Assembly (NCBI RefSeq): GCF_024756255.1
Contig: NZ_JANUHB010000003.1
Coordinates: 434,001-498,000 of the forward strand
Origin: Massilia agilis
GTDB taxonomy: Bacteria > Pseudomonadota > Gammaproteobacteria > Burkholderiales > Burkholderiaceae_D
Reading direction: 5' to 3'
DNA: 64,000 nt
Shown here: positions 1 through 10,330 of the stretch, in pieces
Numbering within the stretch: position 1 is the first letter of the stretch
Layout of the letters: every line of letters begins with the position of its first letter
Program-made: the position numbers and the translations under genes
Notes under the pieces: generated by a model
Seen by the model: only the letters and a program-made list of their open reading frames with translations
Told to the model about the DNA's origin: nothing
Database searches by the model: none

Positions 1-423
1 TCCGTCGTGCCAGTCGAGGTCGCGCGTGACCCAGGCGGCGCGCCAGCTGCTCGCCCACCACGCCACCACGCCCACCAGCACGGCCAGCATCAGCCAGACC
101 TTCTGCCCCAGGAATTCCATCGCCTCGACCGGGCTGGTCTCGAACATGATGCCCAGGTGGTGGGTCGAGATGCCCTTGCCGTAGAATTTGAACAGGTACA
201 CCTCGACCGGCAGCGCAAGGAAGGCCGGCAGCAGCAGCCAGTGGAAGCGCGCCGGGCGCCCGAACACGGCCCAGGCCGCGACCCAGCAGATGAATTCGAT
301 GCCGAGCACCTGCCCGGGCCGCTCGACCACGCCGCCGAACAGCTTCGGCACGAACGGCACCGCCGACAGCGCCAGGTAGGTGAGCGCGACATAGAGGTTG
401 GCGGGGCGTAGCAAAAATCGCAT
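1..423 (-). CDS. Phosphoethanolamine transferase-like inner-membrane protein, N-terminal part (cut by window edge)
   Basis: Reading the minus strand from the ATG at 423 gives 141 codons without a stop, ending at the window edge, so only the N-terminus is present. The translation starts MRFLLRPANLYV and contains several hydrophobic stretches (residues about 10-30, 42-55, 60-75 and 110-130) separated by short loops, with a GISTHHLG motif near residue 90. This multi-helix N-terminus resembles EptA/CptA-type sulfatase-fold phosphoethanolamine transferases, which decorate lipid A or core LPS. The catalytic periplasmic domain would lie to the left of the window, so the assignment rests on the membrane part only. 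It is divergent from rpsL, where many betaproteobacteria would have rpoC. Confidence 0.6.
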   Translation of the reverse strand, partial: MRFLLRPANLYVALTYLALSAVPFVPKLFGGVVERPGQVLGIEFICWVAAWAVFGRPARFHWLLLPAFLALPVEVYLFKFYGKGISTHHLGIMFETSPVEAMEFLGQKVWLMLAVLVGVVAWWASSWRAAWVTRDLDWHDG

Positions 424-774
424 CGGGCAGGGGCGGGACGGCAAAAAGTCAGCTATTATCCAACCATTGCCGTGAGAAAATCCATGGCGCCGGCGCTCCC
501 TGCCGGCTGTCTCTCGTGCGCCACACCGCGGCCCGGTCAACCCGGCCGGAATGGCCGTCCGGGCCGGTCCGGGCAGCAAATCGGTTGACCGGTCCCTGCT
601 TCGCGTCTATACTCGCGAGTTCTCGAATTTATTCTGCACATCGTATTGCCTTCGCAGCCGCTCCTTCGGAGAGTGGCTTTCGTCGCCTGTGTGCGTCCAA
701 AGTCGGGACTAGGTTTCAGTCCCCGGATTCGCGTCCGGGTCATCAACGCAGTAATTTTGTTGGATTTATTTACG
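424..774. other. Divergent intergenic region upstream of rpsL
   Basis: About 350 bases without a gene separate the minus-strand membrane gene from rpsL. It holds the rpsL promoter (585-613) and a leader of roughly 155 bases. I see no convincing small reading frame; ATG-initiated frames that run into rpsL are extensions with atypical composition. Confidence 0.6.
585..613 (+). promoter_or_regulatory. Sigma-70 promoter of the str operon
   Basis: TTGACC at 585-590 and TATACT at 608-613 are separated by exactly 17 bases. The bases after the -10 (CGCGAG) form a GC-rich discriminator, the feature that makes ribosomal promoters sensitive to ppGpp/DksA. Predicted start near 620. Confidence 0.75.
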
Positions 775-1158
775 ATGCCAACCATCAATCAACTGATTCG
801 CAAGCCGCGCGTTGCCGCGGTTGTGAAGAGCAAGTCGCCGGCACTGGAGAACTGCCCGCAGAAGCGCGGCGTGTGCACCCGTGTCTACACGACGACCCCG
901 AAGAAGCCGAACTCGGCACTGCGTAAGGTCGCCAAAGTTCGCCTGACCAACGGTTTCGAAGTCATTTCGTACATCGGCGGTGAAGGCCACAACCTGCAGG
1001 AACACTCGGTCGTGCTGCTGCGCGGCGGCCGTGTGAAGGACTTGCCGGGTGTGCGTTACCACATGGTTCGCGGCGCACTGGATACCCAGGGCGTGAAAGA
1101 CCGTAAGCAGGCCCGTTCGAAGTACGGTGCCAAGCGCGCTAAAGCTGCCAAGAAGTAA
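775..1158 (+). CDS. rpsL: 30S ribosomal protein S12
   Basis: S12 sits at the decoding centre of the small subunit and controls tRNA selection accuracy. The 127-residue product starts [10 protein letters not shown], and the ATG at 775 is chosen over an in-frame ATG at 646 because family members begin there. The TPKKPNSA loop carries Lys43 and the GRVKDLPG loop Lys88, both the unmutated, streptomycin-sensitive residues; the Asp89 that is methylthiolated in other bacteria is present. First gene of rpsL-rpsG-fusA-tuf. Confidence 0.98.
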   Translation: MPTINQLIRKPRVAAVVKSKSPALENCPQKRGVCTRVYTTTPKKPNSALRKVAKVRLTNGFEVISYIGGEGHNLQEHSVVLLRGGRVKDLPGVRYHMVRGALDTQGVKDRKQARSKYGAKRAKAAKK

Positions 1159-1282
1159 TCCCAAGCCGCTTTGGCTTTAATCTATTGAGTTGAGCCGGCC
1201 GGAAGGCCGAGTAAGTGAAGGGCTATGATGGCCTTTCGCGAGTGCGGAAAAAGCACTCAACTGAAGACAGGAAGGAATTGAA

Positions 1283-1753
1283 ATGCCACGTCGTCGTGAA
1301 GTCCCCAAGCGCGAGATTCTGCCGGATCCGAAATTCGGCAACACCGATGTCGCCAAGTTCGTCAACGTTCTGATGCTGTCCGGCAAGAAGTCGGTCGCTG
1401 AGAACATCATCTATGGCGCGTTCGAGCACATCCAGCAAAAATCGGGCAAGGACCCGCTGGAAGTGTTCACGGCCGCGATCAACAACTGCAAGCCGATGGT
1501 CGAGGTGAAATCCCGCCGCGTCGGCGGCGCCAACTACCAGGTGCCAGTGGAAGTTCGTCCGGTCCGTCGCATGGCGCTGTCTATGCGTTGGTTGCGCGAA
1601 GCCGCAAACAAGCGCAGCGAAAAATCCATGCCGCAGCGCCTCGGTGGCGAGCTGATGGAAGCCGCGGAAGGCCGTGGCGGCGCAATGAAGCGCCGTGACG
1701 AGGTGCACCGCATGGCTGAAGCGAACAAGGCGTTCTCGCACTTCCGCTTCTAA
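1283..1753 (+). CDS. rpsG: 30S ribosomal protein S7
   Basis: S7 nucleates assembly of the 16S rRNA 3' domain and contacts the E site. The product is 156 residues, the short form typical of most bacteria, starting [22 protein letters not shown] Shine-Dalgarno region lies just before the ATG. The 124-base gap after rpsL is the place where S7 binds its own mRNA in enterobacteria; whether that control exists here cannot be told from the sequence. A perfect GC-rich palindrome follows the gene at 1763-1780. Confidence 0.98.
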   Translation: MPRRREVPKREILPDPKFGNTDVAKFVNVLMLSGKKSVAENIIYGAFEHIQQKSGKDPLEVFTAAINNCKPMVEVKSRRVGGANYQVPVEVRPVRRMALSMRWLREAANKRSEKSMPQRLGGELMEAAEGRGGAMKRRDEVHRMAEANKAFSHFRF

Positions 1754-1760
1754 GGCACGC

Positions 1761-1783
1761 GGCCGCCCCCGCGGGGGCGGTCC
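1761..1783 (+). other. Stem-loop between rpsG and fusA
   Basis: An 18-base perfect palindrome (1763-1780, CCGCCCCCG and its complement) extended by flanking pairs lies directly after the rpsG stop. No T-run follows, so it is not a classical terminator; it could stabilise the rpsG 3' end or mark a processing point. Confidence 0.5.
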
Positions 1784-1868
1784 CAGTAGTATTCGTTGTT
1801 CAAGCCGGGCACATTTTGGCAATCAAAATGCTGCTCGGTTTTGTCCATTCAAAGATTTAGGAAAATTT

Positions 1869-3974
<2,106 letters not shown>

Positions 3975-3985
3975 TCAAATCGGGG

Positions 3986-4005
3986 GGCAGGACTGGCGTC
4001 CTGCC
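3986..4005 (+). other. Stem-loop between fusA and tuf
   Basis: GGCAGGAC (3986-3993) pairs with GTCCTGCC (3998-4005) around a TGGC loop. The following bases are TCCTTTG, a poor T-run, so partial termination or mRNA protection between fusA and the more highly expressed tuf is possible but not shown. Confidence 0.45.
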
Positions 4006-4054
4006 TCCTTTGAAAAACAACACCAAGTACATCGTCTTTTAAAGGAAGATCAAA

Positions 4055-5245
4055 ATGGCAAAGGAAAAATTCGAGCGGACTAAGCCGCACGTCAACGTTG
4101 GCACCATCGGCCACGTCGACCACGGCAAGACCACGCTGACCGCAGCAATCGCAACCGTCCTGTCGAAGAAATTCGGCGGCGAAGCGAAAGCCTACGACCA
4201 GATCGACGCCGCTCCGGAAGAGAAGGCACGCGGCATCACCATCAACACCGCGCACGTCGAGTACGAAACCGCAAACCGTCACTACGCCCACGTTGACTGC
4301 CCGGGCCACGCTGACTACATCAAGAACATGATCACCGGTGCAGCGCAGATGGACGGCGCGATCCTGGTTTGCTCCGCTGCCGACGGCCCGATGCCGCAGA
4401 CCCGCGAGCACATCCTGCTGGCTCGCCAGGTGGGTGTTCCGTACATCATCGTGTTCCTGAACAAGTGCGACCTGGTTGACGACGCAGAACTGCTGGAACT
4501 GGTCGAAATGGAAGTGCGCGAGCTGCTGTCGAAGTACGAGTTCCCGGGCGACGACCTGCCGATCATCAAGGGTTCGGCACGTATGGCGCTGGAAGGCGAC
4601 ACCGGCGAGCTGGGCGAGCAGGCCATCATGAAGCTGGCCGACGCACTGGACAGCTACATCCCGACCCCGGAGCGTGCTGTTGACGGCACCTTCCTGATGC
4701 CGGTGGAAGACGTGTTCTCGATCTCGGGCCGCGGTACCGTGGTCACCGGTCGTGTCGAGCGCGGCATCATCAAAGTCGGCGAAGAGATCGAAATCGTCGG
4801 TATCGTCGACACCGTGAAGACCACCGTGACCGGCGTCGAAATGTTCCGCAAGCTGCTGGACCAGGGCCAAGCTGGCGACAACGTCGGCCTGCTGCTGCGC
4901 GGCACCAAGCGTGAAGAAGTCCAGCGTGGCCAAGTGCTGGCCAAGCCGGGTTCGATCAAGCCGCACACCGAGTTCACCGGCGAAGTGTACGTGCTGTCGA
5001 AGGACGAGGGCGGCCGTCACACCCCGTTCTTCAACAACTACCGTCCGCAGTTCTACTTCCGTACCACTGACGTGACCGGTTCGATCGTGCTGCCGGCCGA
5101 CAAGGAAATGGTCATGCCGGGCGACAACGTGTCGATCACCGTCAAGCTGATCGCTCCGATCGCAATGGAAGAAGGCCTGCGCTTCGCAATCCGCGAAGGT
5201 GGCCGTACCGTCGGCGCAGGTGTGGTCGCCAAGATCATCGCCTAA
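4055..5245 (+). CDS. tuf: Elongation factor Tu
   Basis: EF-Tu carries aminoacyl-tRNA to the ribosomal A site as a GTP complex. The product is 396 residues, full length. [10 protein letters not shown] (P-loop), DCPGHADY (G3) and NKCD (G4) are all present, followed by the beta-barrel domains 2 and 3 with RTVGAGVV at the C-terminus. AAAGGAAG precedes the ATG. Last gene of the str operon, with a strong terminator at 5287-5318. Many betaproteobacteria have a second tuf copy; none is in this window. Confidence 0.98.
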   Translation: MAKEKFERTKPHVNVGTIGHVDHGKTTLTAAIATVLSKKFGGEAKAYDQIDAAPEEKARGITINTAHVEYETANRHYAHVDCPGHADYIKNMITGAAQMDGAILVCSAADGPMPQTREHILLARQVGVPYIIVFLNKCDLVDDAELLELVEMEVRELLSKYEFPGDDLPIIKGSARMALEGDTGELGEQAIMKLADALDSYIPTPERAVDGTFLMPVEDVFSISGRGTVVTGRVERGIIKVGEEIEIVGIVDTVKTTVTGVEMFRKLLDQGQAGDNVGLLLRGTKREEVQRGQVLAKPGSIKPHTEFTGEVYVLSKDEGGRHTPFFNNYRPQFYFRTTDVTGSIVLPADKEMVMPGDNVSITVKLIAPIAMEEGLRFAIREGGRTVGAGVVAKIIA

Positions 5246-5286
5246 GACGATCCTGCACGGGCGGCGCACGCTGCCCGTTCTCTCAG

Positions 5287-5318
5287 CAAATGCCGGGCTT
5301 GCCCGGCATTTGTTTTTT
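5287..5318 (+). terminator. Rho-independent terminator of the str operon
   Basis: CAAATGCCGGGC (5287-5298) pairs perfectly with GCCCGGCATTTG (5301-5312), followed by six T (5313-5318). It lies 41 bases after the tuf stop. Confidence 0.9.
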
Positions 5319-5437
5319 GTGTTCCCCCCACCGGTGGGGCAAGTGTTCTCCCCACGGGCAAACGCCGTTGCCCGGCACAACCAAAAGCCCTATCCTTGGC
5401 GCCGACCTGTAGTTACAGCCGGACAAAGGAGGCTCTC

Positions 5438-6847
5438 TTGGCACACCGCTCGCTGACCCGCAACCGCATCGCCACGCTCGCCCTGGCGGGCGCGCTTGGC
5501 ACGTTCGCCGCCTGTGGCGGACGCATCGCGCCGCCCATTTCGGTCGATGCCGGTGCCGCGGCCGGGCCGGAGATTCCGGTCGTGATCGCGCCAACCGTGT
5601 TGCGCCAGCGCTGGACCCCCTACGTCATTCCCGAGACCCAGGCCGAGCCCGTGCTGTTCGAGGCCCAGGTCAGCGGCAAGACCAGCGCGGCCACGCTGAC
5701 CATCGATGGCAAGGTGTACCCGCTGCGCGACGACGGCGCCGGCGGCGACCTGGCGGCGGACGATGGCATCTGGACCGTGCAGCTGCCGGCCGCGACGGTG
5801 CTGGCGAAGAACAAGCCCGAGTGGGTCAACCGGCCGTATGTGGGCGCGCTGCGCGTGGCCGGGGCCGACGGCACCTACAACGTGTTCGCGGAGGTGTGGA
5901 CCGCCGCGATCGGCAGCGCCCGGTTGTACCCGGTCGATCTGGGCCAGGAAACCGATTACGTGGTCAGCTACCTGGCGCGCGCCGACCAGCTGACCAGCCT
6001 GGACCCCGCGTTCTGGGCCAAGCGCTTCTACACCACCCATCCGGACCAGTTCGATTTCCTGAACATCGTGCTGGTGGACGGCGCGCGCGACAACCGCCAC
6101 CACGGCACGGTCAGGAATGCGGTGTCGGGCATCGGCGCCCAGCGCATGGACGCGGGCGCCACGTTCGGCAGCGCCACCAGGCTGATGGGCTACAACGTGT
6201 TCCCGCTGTCCGCCTTCTTCGACCACGGCGGCGTCGGCTTCCTGCACGAAACCGGGCACCAGTGGATCAATTACCTGCCCATGGCGCCGCTGGCGGGCGG
6301 CACGCCGCACTGGCCGAAGGGCAGCGTGGCGATCAATGTGATGGGTTTCAGCATTCCGCCCAACGCGCAGGGTGGCCAGTACCCGTACAGTTTTGCGCCG
6401 GACAGCAAAGGCGGCTACGTCGTGGGAGAGCAGAACCCGGAGGACCTGACCACCTTCAACATGCTCGAGCTGTACCTGATGGGACTGGCAAGCGCTGCCG
6501 AGGTGCCCGAGTATTTCGCGCTGAAAGACCAGGCCATGGACCTGCGCGCAGGCCAGGTGCTGGGCGCCGCCGACATTGTGCCGGTCCGGGTGGCCGACAT
6601 CGTCGCCGCCGCCGGCCCCAGGTTGCCGGACGCGGCCAGTTCCCAGAAGCAATTCCGCAGCGCGACCATCATCCTCTCGGAACGGCCGCTGGACGGCTAC
6701 GCGATGGCGCTGTACGACTATTTCGCCCGCCGTGGCGAGGCCAGGACCGAGCTCGACTGTTCTGCCGGCATGGTCGCGGGGATGCGCTGCAAGCCGTGGT
6801 ATCTGGCCACCGGCGGCCGTTCGACCATGAGCACCCGCATTCGCTGA
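5438..6847 (+). CDS. Predicted secreted zinc-metalloprotease-like lipoprotein
   Basis: The chosen start is TTG at 5438, five bases after an excellent AAAGGAGG (5425-5432); this gives 469 residues. The N-terminus has basic residues, a hydrophobic stretch and a lipobox ending in FAAC, so it should be a lipoprotein. Residues 270-274 are HETGH, the HExxH zinc signature, followed by QW; Glu344 in a LELYLMG segment is a possible third ligand. The part before the HETGH motif looks like a beta-rich domain with DDGAGGDLAADDGIW, a calcium-binding-like acidic loop. I do not recognise a named family; substrate unknown. It lies between tuf and rpsJ, where most relatives have no gene. Confidence 0.7.
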   Translation: MAHRSLTRNRIATLALAGALGTFAACGGRIAPPISVDAGAAAGPEIPVVIAPTVLRQRWTPYVIPETQAEPVLFEAQVSGKTSAATLTIDGKVYPLRDDGAGGDLAADDGIWTVQLPAATVLAKNKPEWVNRPYVGALRVAGADGTYNVFAEVWTAAIGSARLYPVDLGQETDYVVSYLARADQLTSLDPAFWAKRFYTTHPDQFDFLNIVLVDGARDNRHHGTVRNAVSGIGAQRMDAGATFGSATRLMGYNVFPLSAFFDHGGVGFLHETGHQWINYLPMAPLAGGTPHWPKGSVAINVMGFSIPPNAQGGQYPYSFAPDSKGGYVVGEQNPEDLTTFNMLELYLMGLASAAEVPEYFALKDQAMDLRAGQVLGAADIVPVRVADIVAAAGPRLPDAASSQKQFRSATIILSERPLDGYAMALYDYFARRGEARTELDCSAGMVAGMRCKPWYLATGGRSTMSTRIR

Positions 6848-6904
6848 GGCGGCGACCCGAACGCAACAGGGGCAGCGAGGCGGTATACCTCGGGCACAAA
6901 ACTG

Positions 6905-6913
6905 TGTTACGAT
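6905..6913 (+). promoter_or_regulatory. Possible extended -10 promoter for rpsJ
   Basis: TGTTACGAT fits an extended -10 (TG, one base, TACGAT). No good -35 is visible. It would start transcription about 80 bases before rpsJ, upstream of the hairpin at 6927-6954. Confidence 0.3.
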
Positions 6914-6926
6914 ACTGACCCTGTTG

Positions 6927-6954
6927 CGCATCCGGTCCCCGGCTGCGTTTTTTT
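6927..6954 (+). terminator. Hairpin with T-run upstream of rpsJ
   Basis: CGCA and CCGG (6927-6935) pair with CCGG and TGCG (6939-6947) with one internal mismatch, followed by seven T (6948-6954). It can end transcription of the lipoprotein gene, or act as an attenuator in the rpsJ leader if the promoter at 6905-6913 is real. Confidence 0.55.
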
Positions 6955-7000
6955 ATTGCCGCGAGTCCCTGCTGCGCGGTTCGTTCTTTAAGGAATAGTA

Positions 7001-7318
7001 ATGTCCGCTCCGAATCAAAAAATCCGCATCCGCCTGAAAGCGTTCGACTACAAGCTGATCGACCAGTCCGCCCTGGAAATCGTCGATACCGCCAAGCGCA
7101 CCGGCGCAGTGGTCAAGGGCCCGGTCCCGCTGCCGACCCGCATCCAGCGTTTCGACGTGCTGCGTTCGCCGCACGTGAACAAGACCTCGCGCGACCAGTT
7201 CGAAATCCGTACGCACCAGCGCCTGATGGACATCGTGGACCCGACCGACAAGACCGTTGACGCGCTGATGAAGCTGGACCTGCCGGCTGGCGTGGACGTC
7301 GAAATCAAACTGCAGTAA
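7001..7318 (+). CDS. rpsJ: 30S ribosomal protein S10 (NusE)
   Basis: S10 is a 30S head protein and, as NusE, part of transcription antitermination complexes. The product is 105 residues, starting [10 protein letters not shown], with the conserved PLPTR and SPHVNK motifs. TTAAGGAATAGTA precedes the ATG. In most bacteria rpsJ is the first gene of the S10 operon, cotranscribed with rplC. Here a strong terminator follows it at 7344-7380, and a tRNA and two opposite-strand genes separate it from rplC, so it must be its own transcription unit. Confidence 0.97.
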   Translation: MSAPNQKIRIRLKAFDYKLIDQSALEIVDTAKRTGAVVKGPVPLPTRIQRFDVLRSPHVNKTSRDQFEIRTHQRLMDIVDPTDKTVDALMKLDLPAGVDVEIKLQ

Positions 7319-7343
7319 TCCGTCGCGGCCCAGCCGCCGACGC

Positions 7344-7380
7344 AAAAAAGCCGGATGCGCGTGAGCGATCCGGCTTTTTT
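7344..7380 (+). terminator. Rho-independent terminator after rpsJ
   Basis: AAAAAAGCCGGAT (7344-7356) pairs with ATCCGGCTTTTTT (7368-7380) around an 11-base loop. It lies 25 bases after the rpsJ stop. Confidence 0.88.
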
Positions 7381-7434
7381 CATGGTGGCGGGTGATGAGG
7401 CGCGGCCGCATCTGCAATTTCTTTCGTGCGGCAG

Positions 7435-7464
7435 TTGCGCAACCGGGCAATACCTATTTATAAT
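7435..7464 (+). promoter_or_regulatory. Promoter of the tRNA-Val gene
   Basis: TTGCGC (7435-7440) and a perfect TATAAT (7459-7464) with an 18-base spacer lie 10 bases before the tRNA. Confidence 0.65.
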
Positions 7465-7474
7465 GCCGGTCCCC

Positions 7475-7551
7475 GGGCGGTTAGTTCAGCTGGTTAGAAT
7501 ACTTGGTCGACATCCAAGGGGTCGCAGGTTCGAATCCTGCACCGCCCACCA
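7475..7551 (+). tRNA. tRNA-Val (anticodon GAC)
   Basis: A 77-base cloverleaf: acceptor GGGCGGT/ACCGCCC, D arm GTTC/GAAT, anticodon stem CTTGG/CCAAG with loop TCGACAT, five-base variable region, T arm GCAGG-TTCGAAT-CCTGC, and encoded ACCA end. The anticodon at 7509-7511 is GAC, which reads valine codons GUC and GUU. The body resembles tRNA-Asp (GTTAGAATAC, GGGGTCGC), but the anticodon is not GTC. The base before the anticodon (7508) is C rather than the near-universal T33. Confidence 0.9.
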
Positions 7552-7576
7552 GTTTCCTTCCTCATCGAGCACTTGC

Positions 7577-8101
7577 TCAGTTCCCCTGATGTTGTTGGCC
7601 ATTCTTCCAGGCCTCGATCCTCGGTAGCAGCGCGGCCCTGCGCGCCAGGCTCTCGGCAGGCCAGTACTGGTCCCGGTCGTAATACTCGGCCATGACAGGG
7701 GCGCCTTGCGGCAGCACTACCCACGGCTGTTTCGACGCCGTATAGATGTGAATGTCCGGCGGCAGGGCGTCGGGGTTGTCGAGCGTTCCCACGCGCACGA
7801 AGCGCAGCAGCGGGCCGTTGCTCGAGTAATGGCTCCAGAGCGCAATCAGGCAGCGCGGGCAGCGTGAAATCATCTGGCCCTTGCCGCTGGCGGAAGGCGT
7901 GTTGACCTCCTGCGGCTCGCCGTGCAGCAACTCAACATGGTCGGCCTCGATCATGGCGTTGAGCACGAAGGCCGAGCCGGTCTCGCGCTGGCACCACCGG
8001 CAATGGCAGCAATGCACGAACAGTGGGCTTCGATGCATGCGGTAGCGGACATGGCCGCAATCGCAGCCGCCGTCGAGCGGGAAACCGGTATCGGAGCGCA
8101 T
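7577..8101 (-). CDS. GFA/CENP-V family zinc-binding protein
   Basis: The cysteine pattern CDC, CCHCRWC and CPRC matches the GFA (glutathione-dependent formaldehyde-activating enzyme-like) zinc fold. These proteins bind zinc; the true substrates of most members are unknown, and this is not evidence of formaldehyde metabolism. The ATG at 8101 gives 174 residues and lies four bases after the upstream gene's stop; a TTG five codons earlier would overlap that gene. It pairs with the small exported gene at 8106-8429, on the strand opposite to the ribosomal genes. Confidence 0.8.
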   Translation of the reverse strand: MRSDTGFPLDGGCDCGHVRYRMHRSPLFVHCCHCRWCQRETGSAFVLNAMIEADHVELLHGEPQEVNTPSASGKGQMISRCPRCLIALWSHYSSNGPLLRFVRVGTLDNPDALPPDIHIYTASKQPWVVLPQGAPVMAEYYDRDQYWPAESLARRAALLPRIEAWKNGQQHQGN

Positions 8102-8105
8102 GATC

Positions 8106-8429
8106 TTACTTGGCAAGCGGCAGCCCGAGCTTCTGGCGGCAGGCGTTGCGCATTGCCAGGTCGCGTTTGGTGGCCTCGTCGGCGGTGGGCGGCTTGGCTT
8201 TCGGGTCCACCTTCATGACGCCCTCGGCGAACTGGGCGCCGAAGCAGCCGCAGTAGGCATCCAGCTTGGGATTGCCCTTCAGGTCGTACTCGCCGTAGGG
8301 CTTAGGCATGCTGGCCGCCTGCATGCACATGTCCTTGTAGTCTTCGATTGCCTGTTTCTTGTCCTGGGCCTGGGCGGGCGCGGCCAGTGCGGCCGCGATG
8401 GTCAGCAGCGCTACGATGATCGGTTTCAT
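8106..8429 (-). CDS. Small exported protein of unknown function
   Basis: A 107-residue product with a clear Sec signal peptide (MKPIIVALLTIAAALAAPAQA, cut near residue 22). The mature part is short and basic-acidic with four cysteines, including CGC near the middle, which could form disulfides. I do not recognise a family. It is the first gene of a minus-strand pair with the GFA-type gene, whose start is four bases after its stop, so the two are probably cotranslated. No strong ribosome-binding site is visible before the ATG. Confidence 0.65.
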   Translation of the reverse strand: MKPIIVALLTIAAALAAPAQAQDKKQAIEDYKDMCMQAASMPKPYGEYDLKGNPKLDAYCGCFGAQFAEGVMKVDPKAKPPTADEATKRDLAMRNACRQKLGLPLAK

Positions 8430-8735
8430 TGGTGTGCGTGGGTGGTTGTGGGCAGGGGCCCGGGACTGTCAATCTAACACCATGCGTCCCCGCGATGGCG
8501 GACCCGGCCCCCGATTCCCCACCGGGTGGGGGGATTGCCCGGCCCGCTGTCGCCTGGCGCGCACGGCCGCCAGGCATTGCTGCGTTAACCCGACATACCT
8601 CCAAATTACTTGTTGCGTCAAGTCCTTCTGCGGGCTATACTAGCCGGCTTCGGTATGGATTCGTCTTTTTTTGGGTCCGTACGTTTTTAGTAGTTGAACT
8701 AGCCCCGCCCAATCGTAGGTGGGAATGGAGAAAAA
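8430..8735 (+). other. Intergenic region upstream of rplC
   Basis: A 306-base gap between a minus-strand gene and rplC. It holds the S10 operon promoter (8613-8641) and a CCCCAC-CGG-GTGGGG hairpin at 8517-8531. No coding frame is convincing. Confidence 0.6.
8613..8641 (+). promoter_or_regulatory. Promoter of the S10 operon (rplC onward)
   Basis: TTGCGT (8613-8618) and TATACT (8636-8641) with a 17-base spacer. AGCCGG follows, a GC-rich discriminator. Predicted start near 8648, giving a leader of about 90 bases before rplC. Confidence 0.7.
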
Positions 8736-9392
8736 ATGAGCCTGGGCCTCCTCGGTCGCAAGGTTGGCATGATGCGCATCTTCACGGATGACGGGGATTC
8801 GATCCCTGTCACCGTGCTGGACGTGTCGAACAACCGTGTTGCGCAAGTAAAAACTCCTGAAACTGACGGCTACGCCGCTGTTCAGGTCGCATTCGGTCAG
8901 CGTCGCGCCTCGCGCGTGAACAAGGCCGCTGCGGGTCACTACGCCAAAGCTGGCGTCGAAGCCGGCACGATGCTGAAGGAATTCCGCGTCGACGCCGCTA
9001 AAGCTGCCGAACTCAAAACCGGCGACACCATCAACGTTTCGATGTTCGAAGTCGGCCAGAAAATCGACGTGCAAGGCACCTCGATCGGTAAAGGCTACGC
9101 CGGTACCATCAAGCGCTACAACTTCGCCTCCGGCCGTGCTACCCACGGTAACTCGCGTTCGCACAATGTGCCGGGCTCGATCGGTATGGCGCAGGATCCG
9201 GGCCGCGTGTTCCCGGGCAAGCGCATGACCGGTCACCTGGGTGACGTCACTGTCACCACCCAGAACCTGGAAATCGCTCGCATCGACGCCGAACGCCAGC
9301 TGCTGCTGGTCAAAGGCGCGGTCCCTGGCGCAAAGAACGGCCAAGTGGTCGTCAAGCCCGCCGTCAAAGCCAAAGCACAGAAAGGAGCGTAA
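8736..9392 (+). CDS. rplC: 50S ribosomal protein L3
   Basis: L3 binds 23S rRNA near the peptidyl transferase centre and helps start 50S assembly. The product is 218 residues starting [12 protein letters not shown], with the conserved loop [18 protein letters not shown] that reaches toward the catalytic centre; the Gln in MAQDPG is the residue methylated by PrmB in relatives. TGGAG lies before the ATG. Here it is the first gene of the S10 operon because rpsJ is detached. Confidence 0.98.
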   Translation: MSLGLLGRKVGMMRIFTDDGDSIPVTVLDVSNNRVAQVKTPETDGYAAVQVAFGQRRASRVNKAAAGHYAKAGVEAGTMLKEFRVDAAKAAELKTGDTINVSMFEVGQKIDVQGTSIGKGYAGTIKRYNFASGRATHGNSRSHNVPGSIGMAQDPGRVFPGKRMTGHLGDVTVTTQNLEIARIDAERQLLLVKGAVPGAKNGQVVVKPAVKAKAQKGA

Positions 9393-9395
9393 ACG

Positions 9396-10016
9396 ATGGA
9401 ACTGAAGCTCCTGAATGAGCAAGGCCAGGCTGGCGCCGCCGTCGCCGCCGCCGACACCGTGTTCGGCCGCGACTACAACGAAGCGCTGATCCACCAGATC
9501 GTGGTCGCCTACGCTGCCAACGCACGTAGCGGCAACCGCAAGCAGAAGGATCGCGAAGAAGTCTCGCACACCACCAAGAAGCCGTGGCGCCAAAAGGGCA
9601 CCGGCCGTGCGCGTGCCGGTATGTCGAGCTCGCCGCTGTGGCGCGGCGGTGGCCGTATCTTCCCGAACTCGCCGGAAGAGAACTTCTCGCACAAGGTCAA
9701 CAAGAAGATGTTCCGTGCAGGTATCTGCTCGATCCTCTCCCAGCTGGCCCGCGAAGACCGTCTGTCCGTGATCGAGAACCTGTCCGTGGAAGCCCCGAAG
9801 ACCAAGCTGCTGTCGCAAAAGCTGCAGGGCATGGGCCTGGACTCGGTGCTGGTGATCACCGATAACCTCGACGAGAACCTGCTGCTGGCCTCGCGCAACC
9901 TGCCGAACGTGCTGGTTGTCGAGCCGAAGCACGCCGATCCGATGTCGCTGGTGTTCTACAAGAAAGTCCTGGTCACCAAGGGTGCGCTGGCCAAGATCGA
10001 GGAGATGTACGCATGA
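9396..10016 (+). CDS. rplD: 50S ribosomal protein L4
   Basis: L4 lines the peptide exit tunnel; in E. coli it also represses its own operon through the S10 leader. The product is 206 residues with the conserved [13 protein letters not shown] loop, where macrolide-resistance mutations occur; it is unmutated here. It follows rplC by three bases with AAAGGAG before the ATG. Because the leader that L4 recognises in E. coli precedes rpsJ, autoregulation may be wired differently here. Confidence 0.98.
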   Translation: MELKLLNEQGQAGAAVAAADTVFGRDYNEALIHQIVVAYAANARSGNRKQKDREEVSHTTKKPWRQKGTGRARAGMSSSPLWRGGGRIFPNSPEENFSHKVNKKMFRAGICSILSQLAREDRLSVIENLSVEAPKTKLLSQKLQGMGLDSVLVITDNLDENLLLASRNLPNVLVVEPKHADPMSLVFYKKVLVTKGALAKIEEMYA

Positions 10017-10330
10017 GCGCCGCAATCAAATTTAGCGAAGAGCGCCTGATGAAGGTGCTGCTGGCTCCGGTCATTTCCGAGAAGGCGACCTTCGTCGCTG
10101 AAAAGGCCGAGCAGATCGTGTTCAAGGTCCTGCCGGACGCGACCAAGCCGGAGATCAAAGCCGCCGTCGAACTGCTGTTCAAGGTGGAAGTGGAATCGGT
10201 GCAGACCGTGAACCGCGAAGGCAAGGTCAAGCGCTCGGGCCGTTTCATCGGCCGTCGCAACCACACCAAGCGTGCGTTCGTGTGCCTGAAGCCGGGCCAG
10301 GAAATCAATTTCGTCGAGGAGGCTAAATAA
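10013..10330 (+). CDS. rplW: 50S ribosomal protein L23
   Basis: L23 sits at the tunnel exit and is the docking site for trigger factor and SRP. The product is 105 residues, with APVISEKAT near the start and [11 protein letters not shown] near the end. Its ATG overlaps the rplD stop (ATGA), so translation is coupled. Confidence 0.97.
   Translation: MSAAIKFSEERLMKVLLAPVISEKATFVAEKAEQIVFKVLPDATKPEIKAAVELLFKVEVESVQTVNREGKVKRSGRFIGRRNHTKRAFVCLKPGQEINFVEEAK

Noticed and set aside
7475-7551. tRNA-Val considered as a phage or island attachment site
   Set aside because: No integrase and no repeat of the tRNA 3' end is seen in the window.
5326-8531. The CCCCAC-GTGGGG hairpins at 5326-5339 and 8517-8531 as a regulatory motif
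   Set aside because: Only two short GC-rich palindromes; chance occurrence is likely in such DNA.
8359-8791. Small plus-strand frames upstream of and into rplC
   Set aside because: They overlap the rplC promoter and start, with no family similarity.
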